NCBI RefSeq assembly: GCF_051020955.1
Contig: NW_027477007.1
Location: forward strand, 1-64,000
DNA length: 64,000 nt
From: Megalopta genalis
Lineage: Eukaryota; Arthropoda; Insecta; Hymenoptera; Halictidae
Direction: 5' to 3'
How positions within the stretch are numbered: position 1 is the stretch's first letter; the number at the start of each line of letters is the position of its first letter. Positions 1 to 15,000 of this stretch are shown here, piece by piece. The translations under genes and the position numbers were made by a program. The notes under the pieces are model-generated. The model searched no databases. It was not told the origin of the DNA and worked only from the letters and a program-made list of their open reading frames with translations.

Positions 1-3000
1 TCAAATTCGTGCGAAATAGCGATTTTAAACAAACGATTTAGCTTTAAATTCTTGTGAAATGAACAATTTAGCTTCAGATTCGTACGAAATACACGAATTA
101 GCTTTAAATTCACGCGAAGAAAGCGATTTAACTTCAATATCATGCGATATACACGATTTGGCTTCAAATTTGTGCGAAATAGCGATTTTATAGAAACGAA
201 TTTGCTTCAAATTCATGCGAAATGAACAATTTAGCTTCAGATTCGTACGAAATACACGAATTAGCTTTAAATTCACGCGAAGAAAGCGATTTAACTTCAA
301 TATCATGCGATATACACGATTTGGATTCAAATTCGTGCGAAATAGCAATTTTAAAGAAACGAATTTGCTTCAAATTCATGCGAAATGAACAATTTAGCTT
401 CAGATTCGTACGAAATACACGAATTAGCTTTAAATTCACGCGAAGAAAGCGATTTAACTTCAATATCATGCGATATACACGATTTGGCTTCAAATTCGTG
501 CGAAATAGCGATTTTAAAGAAACGAATTTGCTTCAAATTCATGCGAAATGAACAATTTAGCTTCAGATTCGTACGAAATACACGAATTAGCTTTAAATTC
601 ACGCGAAAAAAGCGATTTAACTTCAATATCATGCGATATACACGATTTGGCTTCAAATTCGTGCGAAATAGCAATTTTAAAGAAACGAATTTGCTTCAAA
701 TTCATGCGAAATGAACAATTTAGCTTCAGATTCGTACGAAATACACGAATTAGCTTTAAATTCACGCGAAGAAAGCGATTTAACTTCAATATCATGCGAT
801 ATACACGATTTGGCTTCAAATTTGTGCGAAATAGCGATTTTAAAGAAACGAATTTGCTTCAAATTCATGCGAAATGAACAATTTAGCTTCAGATTCGTAC
901 GAAATACACGAATTAGCTTTAAATTCACGCGAGGAAAGCGATTTAACTTCAATATCATGCGATATATACGATTTGGCTTCAAATTTGTGCGAAATAGCGA
1001 TTTTAAAGAAACGAATTTGCTTCAAATTCATGCGAAATGAACAATTTAGCTTCAGATTCGTACGAAATACACGAGTTAGCTTTAAATTCACGCGAAGAAA
1101 GCGATTTAACTTCAATATCATGCGATATACACGATTTGGCTTCAAATTCGTGCGAAATAGCGATTTTAAACAAACGAATTTGCTTCAAATTCATGCGAAA
1201 TGAACAATTTAGCTTCAGATTCATGCGAAATATTCGAATTAGCTTTAAATTCACGCGCAACAAACGATTTAACTTCAATATCATGCGATATACACGATTT
1301 GGCTTCAAATTCGTGCGAAATAGAGATTTTAAACAAACGATTTAGATTTAAATTCTTGTGAAATGAACAATTTAGCTTCAGATTCATGCGAAATACTCGA
1401 ATTAGCTTTAAATTCACGCGAAACAAACGACTTAACTTTCAATATCATGCGATATACACGATTTGGCTTCAAATTCGTGCGAAATAGCGATTTTAAAGAA
1501 ACGAATTTGCTTCAAATTCATGCGAAATGAACAATTTAGCTTCAGATTCATGCGAAATACTCGAATTAGCTTTAAATTCACGCGAAACAAACGATTTAAC
1601 TTCAATATCATGCGATATACACGATTTGGCTTCAAATTCGTGCGAAATAGCGATTTTAAACAAACGATTTAGCTTTAAATTCTTGTGAAATGAACAATTT
1701 AGCTTCAGATTCGTACGAAATACACGAATTAGCTTTAAATTCACGCGAAGAAAGCGATTTAACTTCAATATCATGCGATATACACGATTTGGCTGCAAAT
1801 TTGTGCGAAATAGCGATTTTATAGAAACGAATTTGCTTCAAATTCATGCGAAATGAACAATTTAGCTTCAGATTCGTACGAAATACACGAATTAGCTTTA
1901 AATTCACGCGAAGAAAGCGATTTAACTTCAATATCATGCGATATACACGATTTGGATTCAAATTCGTGCGAAATAGCAATTTTAAAGAAACGAATTTGCT
2001 TCAAATTCATGCGAAATGAACAATTTAGCTTCAGATTCGTACGAAATACACGAATTAGCTTTAAATTCACGCGAAGAAAGCGATTTAACTTCAATATCAT
2101 GCGATATACACGATTTGGCTTCAAATTCGTGCGAAATAGCAATTTTAAAGAAACGAATTTGCTTCAAATTCATGCGAAATGAACAATTTAGCTTCAGATT
2201 CGTACGAAATACACGAATTAGCTTTGAATTCACGCGAAAAAAGCGATTTAACTTTCAATATCATGCGATATACACGATTTGGCTTCAAATTCGTGCGAAA
2301 TAGCGATTTTAAAGAAACGAATTTGTTTCAAATTCATGCGAAATGAACAATTTAGCTTCAGATTCGTGCGAAATACTCGAATTAGCTTTAAATTCACGCG
2401 AAACAAACGATTTAACTTCAATATCATGCGATATACACGATTTGGCTTCAAATTCGTGCGAAATAGAGATTTTAAACAAACGATTTAGCTTTAAATTCTT
2501 GTGAAATGAACAATTTAGCTTCAGATTCATGCGAAATACTCGAATTAGCTTTAAATTCACGCGCAACAAACGATTTAACTTCAATATCATGCGATATACA
2601 CGATTTGGCTTCAAATTCGTGCGAAATAGAGATTTTAAACAAACGATTTAGATTTAAATTCTTGTGAAATGAACAATTTAGCTTCAGATTCATGCGAAAT
2701 ACTCGAATTAGCTTTAAATTCACGCGAAACAAACGACTTAACTTTCAATATCATGCGATATACACGATTTGGCTTCAAATTCGTGCGAAATAGCGATTTT
2801 AAAGAAACGAATTTGCTTCAAATTCATGCGAAATGAACAATTTAGCTTCAGATTCATGCGAAATACTCGAATTAGCTTTAAATTCACGCGAAACAAACGT
2901 TTTAACTTCAATATCATGCGATATACACGATTTGGCTTCAAATTCGTGCGAAATAGCGATTTTAAACAAACGATTTAGCTTTAAATTCTTGTGAAATGAA

Positions 3001-6000
3001 CAATTTAGCTTCAGATTCGTACGAAATACACGAATTAGCTTTAAATTCACGCGAAGAAAGCGATTTAACTTCAATATCATGCGATATACACGATTTGGCT
3101 TCAAATTTGTGCGAAATAGCGATTTTATAGAAACGAATTTGCTTCAAATTCATGCGAAATGAACAATTTAGCTTCAGATTCGTACGAAATACACGAATTA
3201 GCTTTAAATTCACGCGAAGAAAGCGATTTAACTTCAATATCATGCGATATACACGATTTGGATTCAAATTCGTGCGAAATAGCAATTTTAAAGAAACGAA
3301 TTTGCTTCAAATTCATGCGAAATGAACAATTTAGCTTCAGATTCGTACGAAATACACGAATTAGCTTTAAATTCACGCGAAGAAAGCGATTTAACTTCAA
3401 TATCATGCGATATACACGATTTGGCTTCAAATTCGTGCGAAATAGCGATTTTAAAGAAACGAATTTGCTTCAAATTCATGCGAAATGAACAATTTAGCTT
3501 CAGATTCGTACGAAATACACGAATTAGCTTTAAATTCACGCGAAAAAAGCGATTTAACTTCAATATCATGCGATATACACGATTTGGCTTCAAATTTGTG
3601 CGAAATAGCGATTTTATAGAAACGAATTTGCTTCAAATTCATGCGAAATGAACAATTTAGCTTCAGATTCGTACGAAATACACGAATTAGCTTTAAATTC
3701 ACGCGAAGAAAGCGATTTAACTTCAATATCATGCGATATACACGATTTGGATTCAAATTCGTGCGAAATAGCAATTTTAAAGAAACGAATTTGCTTCAAA
3801 TTCATGCGAAATGAACAATTTAGCTTCAGATTCGTACGAAATACACGAATTAGCTTTAAATTCACGCGAAGAAAGCGATTTAACTTCAATATCATGCGAT
3901 ATACACGATTTGGCTTCAAATTCGTGCGAAATAGCAATTTTAAAGAAACGAATTTGCTTCAAATTCATGCGAAATGAACAATTTAGCTTCAGATTCGTAC
4001 GAAATACACGAATTAGCTTTGAATTCACGCGAAAAAAGCGATTTAACTTTCAATATCATGCGATATACACGATTTGGCTTCAAATTCGTGCGAAATAGCG
4101 ATTTTAAAGAAACGAATTTGTTTCAAATTCATGCGAAATGAACAATTTAGCTTCAGATTCGTGCGAAATACTCGAATTAGCTTTAAATTCACGCGAAACA
4201 AACGATTTAACTTCAATATCATGCGATATACACGATTTGGCTTCAAATTCGTGCGAAATAGAGATTTTAAACAAACGATTTAGCTTTAAATTCTTGTGAA
4301 ATGAACAATTTAGCTTCAGATTCATGCGAAATACTCGAATTAGCTTTAAATTCACGCGAAACAAACGACTTAACTTTCAATATCATGCGATATACACGAT
4401 TTGGCTTCAAATTTGTGCGAAATAGCGATTTTAAACAAACGAATTTGCTTCAAATTCATGCGAAATGAACAATTTAGCTTCAGATTCGTACGAAATACAC
4501 GAATTAGCTTTGAATTCACGCGAAAAAAGCGATTTAACTTTCAATATCATGCGATATACACGATTTGGCTTCAAATTTGTGCGAAATAGCGATTTTAAAG
4601 AAACGAATTTGCTTCAAATTCATGCGAAATGAACAATTTAGCTTCAGATTCGTACGAAATACACGAATTAGCTTTAAATTCACGCGAAGAAAGCGATTTA
4701 ACTTCAATATCATGCGATATACACGATTTGGCTTCAAATTTGTGCGAAATAGCGATTTTATAGAAACGAATTTGCTTCAAATTCATGCGAAATGAACAAT
4801 TTAGCTTCAGATTCGTACGAAATACACGAATTAGCTTTAAATTCACGCGAAGAAAGCGATTTAACTTCAATATCATGCGATATACACGATTTGGCTTCAA
4901 ATTCGTGCGAAATAGCAATTTTAAAGAAACGAATTTGCTTCAAATTCATGCGAAATGAACAATTTAGCTTCAGATTCGTACGAAATACACGAATTAGCTT
5001 TAAATTCACGCGAAGAAAGCGATTTAACTTCAATATCATGCGATATACACGATTTGGCTTCAAATTTGTGCGAAATAGCGATTTTAAAGAAACGAATTTG
5101 CTTCAAATTCATGCGAAATGAACAATTTAGCTTCAGATTCGTACGAAATACACGAATTAGCTTTAAATTCACGCGAAGAAAGCGATTTAACTTCAATATC
5201 ATGCGATATATACGATTTGGCTTCAAATTTGTGCGAAATAGCGATTTTGAAGAAACGAATTTGCTTCAAATTCATGCGAAATGAACAATTTAGCTTCAGA
5301 TTCGTACGAAATACACGAGTTAGCTTTAAATTCACGCGAAGAAAGCGATTTAACTTCAATATCATGCGATATACACGATTTGGCTTCAAATTTGTGCGAA
5401 ATAGCGATTTTAAAGAAACGAATTTGCTTCAAATTCATGCGAAATGAACAATTTAGCTTCAGATTCATGCGAAATACTCGAATTAGCTTTAAATTCACGC
5501 GAAACAAACGACTTAACTTCAATATCTTGCGATATACACGATTTGGCTTCAAATTTGTGCGAAATAGCGATTTTAAAGAAACGAATTTGCTTCAAATTCA
5601 TGCGAAATGAACAATTTAGCTTCAGATTCGTACGAAATACCCGAATTAGCTTTGAATTCACGCGAAAAAACGATTTAACTTTTAATATCATGCGATATAC
5701 ACGATTTGGCTTCAAATTCGTGCGAAATAGCAATTTTAAAGAAACGAATTTGCTTCAAATTCATGCGAAATGAACAATTTAGCTTCAGATTCGTACGAAA
5801 TACACGAATTAGCTTTAAATTCACGCGAAGTAAGCGATTTAACTTCAATATCATGCGATATACACGATTTGGCTTCAAATTCGTGCGAAATAGCAATTTT
5901 AAAGAAACGAATTTGCTTCAAATTCATGCGAAATGAACAATTTAGCTTCAGATTCGTACGAAATACACGAATTAGCTTTGAATTCACGCGAAAAAAGCGA

Positions 6001-9000
6001 TTTAACTTTCAATATCATGCGATATACACGATTTGGCTTCAAATTCGTGCGAAATAGCGATTTTAAAGAAACGAATTTGTTTCAAATTCATGCGAAATGA
6101 ACAATTTAGCTTCAGATTCGTGCGAAATACTCGAATTAGCTTTAAATTCACGCGAAACAAACGATTTAACTTCAATATCATGCGATATACACGATTTGGC
6201 TTCAAATTCGTGCGAAATAGAGATTTTAAACAAACGATTTAGCTTTAAATTCTTGTGAAATGAACAATTTAGCTTCAGATTCATGCGAAATACTCGAATT
6301 AGCTTTAAATTCACGCGAAACAAACGACTTAACTTTCAATATCATGCGATATACACGATTTGGCTTCAAATTTGTGCGAAATAGCGATTTTAAAGAAACG
6401 AATTTGCTTCAAATTCATGCGAAATGAACAATTTAGCTTCAGATTCGTACGAAATACACGAATTAGCTTTGAATTCACGCGAAAAAAGCGATTTAACTTT
6501 CAATATCATGCGATATACACGATTTGGCTTCAAATTCGTGCGAAATAGCGATTTTAAACAAACGAATTTGCTTCAAATCCATGCGAAATGAACAATTTAG
6601 CTTCAGATTCATGCGAAATACTCGAATTAGCTTTAAATTCACGCGAAACAAACGATTTAACTTCAATATCATGCGATATACACGATTTGGCTTCAAATTC
6701 GTGCGAAATAGAGATTTTAAACAAACGATTTAGCTTTAAATTCTTGTGAAATGAACAATATAGCTTCAGATTCATGCGAAATACTCGAATTAGCTTTAAA
6801 TTCACGCGAAACAAACGACTTAACTTCAATATCTTGCGATATACACGATTTGGCTTCAAATTTGTGCGAAATAGCGATTTTAAAGAAACGAATTTGCTTC
6901 AAATTCATGCGAAATGAACAATTTAGCTTCAGATTCGTACGAAATACCCGAATTAGCTTTGAATTCACGCGAAAAAACGATTTAACTTTTAATATCATGC
7001 GATATACACGATTTGGCTTCAAATTTGTGCGAAATAGCGATTTTAAAGAAACGAATTTGCTTCAAATTCATGCGATATGAACAATTTAGCTTCAGATTCG
7101 TACGAAATACACGAATTAGCTTTAAATTCACGCGAAAAAAGCGATTTAACTTCAATATCATGCGATATACACGATTTGGCTTCAAATTTGTGCGAAATAG
7201 CGATTTTAAAGAAACGAATTTGCTTCAAATTCATGCGAAATGAACAATTTAGCTTCAGATTCGTACGAAATACACGAATTAGCTTTAAATTCACGCGAAG
7301 AAAGCGATTTAACTTCAATATCATGCGATATACACGATTTGGCTTCAAATTCGTGCGAAATAGCAATTTTAAAGAAACGAATTTGCTTCAAATTCATGCG
7401 AAATGATCAATTTAGCTTCAGATTCGTACAAAATACACGAATTAGCTTTAAATTCACGCGAAGAAAGCGATTTAACTTCAATATCATGCGATATACACGA
7501 TTTGGCTTCAAATTTGTGCGAAATAGCGATTTTAAAGAAACGAATTTGCTTCAAATTCATGCGAAATGAACAATTTAGCTTCAGATTCGTACGAAATACA
7601 CGAATTAGCTTTAAATTCACGCGAAAAAAGCGATTTAACTTCAATATCATGCGATATACACGATTTGGCTTCAAATTTGTGCGAAATAGCGATTTTAAAG
7701 AAACGAATTTGCTTCAAATTCATGCGAAATGAACAATTTAGCTTCAGATTCGTACGAAATACACGAACTAGCTTTAAATTCACGCGAAGAAAGCGATTTA
7801 ACTTCAATATCATGCGATATATACGATTTGGCTTCAAATTCGTGCGAAATAGCGATTTTAAAGAAACGAATTTGCTTCAAATTCATGCGAAATGAACAAT
7901 TTAGCTTCAGATTCATGCGAAATACTCGAATTAGCTTTAAATTCACGCGCAACAAACGATTTAACTTCAATATCATGCGATATACACGATTTGGCTTCAA
8001 ATTCGTGCGAAATAGCGATTTTAAAGAAACGAATTTGCTTCAAATTCATGCGAAATGAACAATTTAGCTTCAGATTCGTACGAAATACACGAATTAGCTT
8101 TAAATTCACGCGAAGAAAGCGATTTAACTTCAATATCATGCGATATACACGATTTGGCTTCAAATTCGTGCGAAATAGCGATTTTAAACAAACGAATTTG
8201 CTTCAAATTCATGCGAAATGAACAATTTAGCTTCAGATTCATGCGAAATACTCGAATTAGCTTTAAATTCACGCGAAACAAACGATTTAACTTCAATATC
8301 ATGCGATATACACACGATTTGGCTTCAAATTCGTGCGAAATAGAGATTTTAAACAAACGATTTAGCTTTAAATTCTTGTGAAAAGAACAATTTAGCTTCA
8401 GATTCATGCGAAATACTCGAATTAGCTTTAAATTCACGCGAAACAAACGATTTAACTTCAATATCATGCGATATACACGATTTGTCTTCAAATTTGTGCG
8501 AAATAGCGATTTTAAAGAAACGAATTTGCTTCAAATTCATGCGAAATGAACAATTTAGCTTCAGATTCGTACGAAATACACGAATTAGCTTTAAATTCAC
8601 GCGAAGAAAGCGATTTAACTTCAATATCATGCGATATACACGATTTGGCTTCAAATTCGTGCGAAATAGCAATTTTAAAGAAACGAATTTGCTTCAAATT
8701 CATGCGAAATGAACAATTTAGCTTCAGATTCGTACGAAATACACGAATTAGTTTTAAATTCACGCGAAGAAAGCGATTTAACTTCAATATCATGCGATAT
8801 ACACGATTTGGCTTCAAATTCGTGCGAAATAGCAATTTTAAAGAAACGAATTTGCTTCAAATTCATGCGAAATGAACAATTTAGCTTCAGATTCGTACGA
8901 AATACACGAATTAGCTTTGAATTCACGCGAAAAAAGCGATTTAACTTTCAATATCATGCGATATACACGATTTGGCTTCAAATTCGTGCGTAATAGCGAT

Positions 9001-12000
9001 TTTAAAGAAACGAATTTGTTTCAAATTCATGCGAAATGAACAATTTAGCTTCAGATTCGTGCGAAATACTCGAATTAGCTTTAAATTCACGCGAAACAAA
9101 CGATTTAACTTCAATATCATGCGATATACACGATTTGGCTTCAAATTCGTGCGAAATAGAGATTTTAAACAAACGATTTAGCTTTAAATTCTTGTGAAAT
9201 GAACAATTTAGCTTCAGATTCATGCGAAATACTCGAATTAGCTTTAAATTCACGCGAAACAAACGACTTAACTTTCAATATCATGCGATATACACGATTT
9301 GGCTTCAAATTTGTGCGAAATAGCGATTTTAAAGAAACGAATTTGCTTCAAATTCATGCGAAATGAACAATTTAGCTTCAGATTCGTACGAAATACACGA
9401 ATTAGCTTTGAATTCACGCGAAAAAAGCGATTTAACTTTCAATATCATGCGATATACACGATTTGGCTTCAAATTCGTGCGAAATAGCGATTTTAAACAA
9501 ACGAATTTGCTTCAAATTCATGCGAAATGAACAATTTAGCTTCAGATTCATGCGAAATACTCGAATTAGCTTTAAATTCACGCGAAACAAACGATTTTAC
9601 TTCAATATCATGCGATATACACGATTTGTCTTCAAATTTGTGCGAAATAGCGATTTTAAAGAAACGAATTTGCTTCAAATTCATGCGAAATGAACAATTT
9701 AGCTTCAGATTCGTACGAAATACACGAATTAGCTTTAAATTCACGCGAAGAAAGCGATTTAACTTCAATATCTTGCGATATACACGATTTGGCTTCAAAT
9801 TTGTCCGAAATAGCGATTTTAAAGAAACGAATTTGCTTCAAATTCATGCGAAATGAACAATTTAGCTTCAGATTCGTACGAAATACCCGAATTAGCTTTG
9901 AATTCACGCGAAAAAAGCGATTTAACTTTCAATATCATGCGATATACACGATTTGGCTTCAAATTTGTGCGAAATAGCGATTTTAAAGAAACGAATTTGC
10001 TTCAAATTCATGCGAAATGAACAATTTAGCTTCAGATTCGTACGAAATACACGAATTAGCTTTAAATTCACGCGAAAAAAGCGATTTAACTTCAATATCA
10101 TGCGATATACACGATTTGGCTTCAAATTCGTGCGAAATAGCGATTTTAAAGAAACGAATTTGCTTCAAATTCATGCGAAATGAACAATTTAGCTTCAGAT
10201 TCGTACGAAATACACGAATTAGCTTTAAATTCACGCGAAGAAAGCGATTTAACTTCAATATCATGCGATATACACGATTTGGCTTCAAATTCGTGCGAAA
10301 TAGCAATTTTAAAGAAACGAATTTGCTTCAAATTCATGCGAAATGAACAATTTAGCTTCAGATTCGTACGAAATACACGAATTAGCTTTGAATTCACGCG
10401 AAAAAAGCGATTTAACTTTCAATATCATGCGATATACACGATTTGGCTTCAAATTCGTGCGAAATAGCGATTTTAAAGAAACGAATTTGTTTCAAATTCA
10501 TGCGAAATGAACAATTTAGCTTCAGATTCCTGCGAAATACTCGAATTAGCTTTAAATTCACGCGAAACAAACGATTTAACTTCAATATCATGCGATATAC
10601 ACGATTTGGCTTCAAATTCGTGCGAAATAGAGATTTTAAACAAACGATTTAGCTTTAAATTCTTGTGAAATGAACAATTTAGCTTCAGATTCATGGGAAA
10701 TACTCGAATTAGCTTTAAATTCACGCGAAACAAACGACTTAACTTCAATATCTTGCGATATACACGATTTGGCTTCAAATTTGTGCGAAATAGCGATTTT
10801 AAAGAAACGAATTTGCTTCAAATTCATGCGAAATGAACAATTTAGCTTCAGATTCGTACGAAATACACGAATTAGCTTTGAATTCACGCGAAAAAAGCGA
10901 TTTAACTTTCAATATCATGCGATATACACGATTTGGCTTCAAATTCGTGCGAAATAGCGATTTTAAACAAACGAATTTGCTTCAAATTCATGCGAAATGA
11001 ACAATTTAGCTTCAGATTCATGCGAAATACTCGAATTAGCTTTAAATTCACGCGAAACAAACGATTTAACTTCAATATCATGCGATATACACGATTTGGC
11101 TTCAAATTCGTGCGAAATAGCGATTTTAAAGAAACGAATTTGTTTCAAATTCATGCGAAATGAACAATTTAGCTTCAGATTCGTGCGAAATACTCGAATT
11201 AGCTTCAAATTCACGCGAAACTAACGATTTAACTTCAATATCATGCGATATAAACGATTTGGCTTCAAATTCGTGCGAAATAGAGATTTTAAACAAACGA
11301 TTTAGCTTTAAATTCTTGTGAAATGAACAATTTAGCTTCAGATTCATGCGAAATACTCGAATTAGCTTTAAATTCACGCGAAACAAACGACTTAACTTTC
11401 AATATCATGCGATATACACGATTTGGCTTCAAATTTGTGCGAAATAGCGATTTTAAAGAAACGAATTTGCTTCAAATTCATGCGAAATGAACAATTTAGC
11501 TTCAGATTCGTACGAAATACACGAATTAGCTTTGAATTCACGCGAAAAAAGCGATTTAACTTTCAATATCATGCGATATACACGATTTGGCTTCAAATTC
11601 GTGCGAAATAGCGATTTTAAACAAACGAATTTGCTTCAAATTCATGCGAAATGAACAATTTAGCTTCAGATTCATGCGAAATACTCGAATTAGCTTTAAA
11701 TTCACGCGAAACAAACGATTTAACTTCAATATCATGCGATATACACGATTTGGCTTCAAATTCGTGCGAAATAGAGATTTTAAACAAACGATTTAGCTTT
11801 AAATTCTTGTGAAATGAACAATTTAGCTTCAGATTCATGCGAAATACTCGAATTAGCTTTAAATTCACGCGAAACAAACGACTTAACTTCAATATCTTGC
11901 GATATACACGATTTGGCTTCAAATTTGTCCGAAATAGCGATTTTAAAGAAACGAATTTGCTTCAAATTCATGCGAAATGAACAATTTAGCTTCAGATTCG

Positions 12001-15000
12001 TACGAAATACCCGAATTAGCTTTGAATTCACGCGAAAAAAGCGATTTAACTTTCAATATCATGCGATATACACGATTTGGCTTCAAATTTGTGCGAAATA
12101 GCGATTTTAAAGAAACGAATTTGCTTCAAATTCATGCGAAATGAACAATTTAGCTTCAGATTCGTACGAAATACACGAATTAGCTTTAAATTCACGCGAA
12201 AAAAGCGATTTAACTTCAATATCATGCGATATACACGATTTGGCTTCAAATTTGTGCGAAATAGCGATGTTAAAGAAACGAATTTGCTTCAAATTCATGC
12301 GAAATGAACAATTTAGCTTTAGATTCGTACGAAATACACGAATTAGCTTTAAATTCACGCGATGAAAGCGATTTAACTTCAATATCATGCGATATACACG
12401 ATTTGGCTTCAAATTTGTGCGAAATAGCGATTTTAAAGAAACGAATTTGCTACAAATTCATGCGAAATGAACAATTTAGCTTCAGATTCGTACGAAATAC
12501 ACGAATTAGCTTTAAATTCACGCGAAGAAAGCAATTTAACTTCAATATCATGCGATATACACGATTTGGCTTCAAATTCGTGCGAAATAGCGATTTTAAA
12601 GAAACGAATTTGCTTCAAATTCATGCGAAATGAACAATTTAGCTTCAGATTCGTACGAAATACACGAATTAGCTTTAAATTCACGCGAAGAAAGCGATTT
12701 AACTTCAATATCATGCGATATACACGATTTGGCTTCAAATTCGTGCGAAATAGCAATTTTAACGAAACGAATTTGCTTCAAATTCATGCGAAATGAACAA
12801 TTTAGCTTCAGATTCGTACGAAATACACGAATTAGCTTTGAATTCACGCGAAAAAAGCGATTTAACTTTCAATATCATGCGATATACACGATTTGGCTTC
12901 AAATTCGTGCGAAATAGCGATTTTAAAGAAACGAATTTGTTTCAAATTCATGCGAAATGAACAATTTAGCTTCAGATTCGTGCGAAATACTCGAATTAGC
13001 TTTAAATTCACGCGAAACAAACGATTTAACTTCAATATCATGCGATATACACGATTTGGCTTCAAATTCGTGCGAAATAGAGATTTTAAACAAACGATTT
13101 AGCTTTAAATTCTTGTGAAATGAACAATTTAGCTTCAGATTCATGCGAAATACTCGAATTAGCTTTAAATTCACGCGAAACAAACGACTTAACTTCAATA
13201 TCTTGCGATATACACGATTTGGCTTCAAATTTGTGCAAAATAGCGATTTTAAAGAAACGAATTTGCTTCAAATTCATGCGAAATGAACAATTTAGCTTCA
13301 GATTCGTACGAAATACACGAATTAGCTTTGAATTCACGCGAAAAAAGCGATTTAACTTTCAATATCATGCGATATACACGATTTGGCTTCAAATTCGTGC
13401 GAAATAGCGATTTTAAACAAACGAATTTGCTTCAAATTCATGCGAAATGAACAATTTAGCTTCAGATTCATGCGAAATACTCGAATTAGCTTTAAATTCA
13501 CGCGAAACAAACGATTTAACTTCAATATCATGCGATATACACGATTTGGCTTCAAATTCGTGCGAAATAGAGATTTTAAACAAACGATTTAGCTTTAAAT
13601 TCTTGTGAAATGAACAATTTAGCTTCAGATTCATGCGAAATACTCGAATTAGCTTTAAATTCACGCGAAACAAACGACTTAACTTTCAATATCATGCGAT
13701 ATACACGATTTGGCTTCAAATTCGTGCGAAATAGCGATTTTAAACAAACGAATTTGCTTCAAATTCAAGCGAAATGAACAATTTAGCTTCAGATTCGTAC
13801 GAAATACACGAATTAGCTTTAAATTCACGCGAAGAAAGCAATTTAACTTCAATATCATGCGATATACGCGATGTGGCTTCAAATTCGTGCGAAATAGCGA
13901 TTTTAAAGAAACGAATTTGCTTCAAATTCATGCGAAATGAACAATTTAGCTTCAGATTCGTACGAAATACACGAATTAGCTTTAAATTCACGCGAAGAAA
14001 GCGATTTAACTTCAATATCATGCGATATACACGATTTGGCTTCAAATTCGTGCGAAATAGAGATTTTAAACAAACGATTTAGCTTTAGATTCTTGTGAAA
14101 TGAACAATTTAGCTTCAGATTCATGCGAAATACTCGAATTAGCTTTAAATTCACGCGAAACAAACGACTTAACTTTCAATATCATGCGATATACACGATT
14201 TGGCTTCAAATTTGTGCGAAATAGCGATTTTAAAGAAACGAATTTGCTTCAAATTCATGCGAAATGAACAATTTAGCTTCAGATTCGTACGAAATACACG
14301 AATTAGCATTGAATTCACGCGAAAAAAGCGATTTAACTTTCAATATCATGCGATATACACGATTTGGCTTCAAATTCGTGCGAAATAGCGATTTTAAACA
14401 AACGAATTTGCTTCAAATTCATGCGAAATGAACAATTTAGCTTCAGATTCATGCGAAATACTCGAATTAGCTTTAAATTCACGCGAAACAAACGATTTAA
14501 CTTCAATATCATGCGATATACACGATTTGGCTTCAAATTCGTGCGAAATAGAGATTTTAAACAAACGATTTAGCTTTAAATTCTTGTGAACAGAACAATT
14601 TAGCTTCAGATTCATGCGAAATACTCGAATTAGCTTTAAATTCACGCGAAACAAACGATTTAACTTCAATATCATGCGATATACACGATTTGTCTTCAAA
14701 TTTGTGCGAAATAGCGATTTTAAAGAAACGAATTTGCTTCAAATTCATGCGAAATGAACAATTTAGCTTCAGATTCGTACGAAATACACGAATTAGCTTT
14801 AAATTCACGCGAAGAAAGCGATTTAACTTCAATATCATGCGATATACACGATTTGGCTTCAAATTCGTGCGAAATAGCAATTTTAAAGAAACGAATTTGC
14901 TTCAAATTCATGCGAAATGAACAATTTAGCTTCAGATTCGTACGAAATACACGAATTAGCTTTAAATTCACGCGAAGAAAGCGATTTAACTTCAATATCA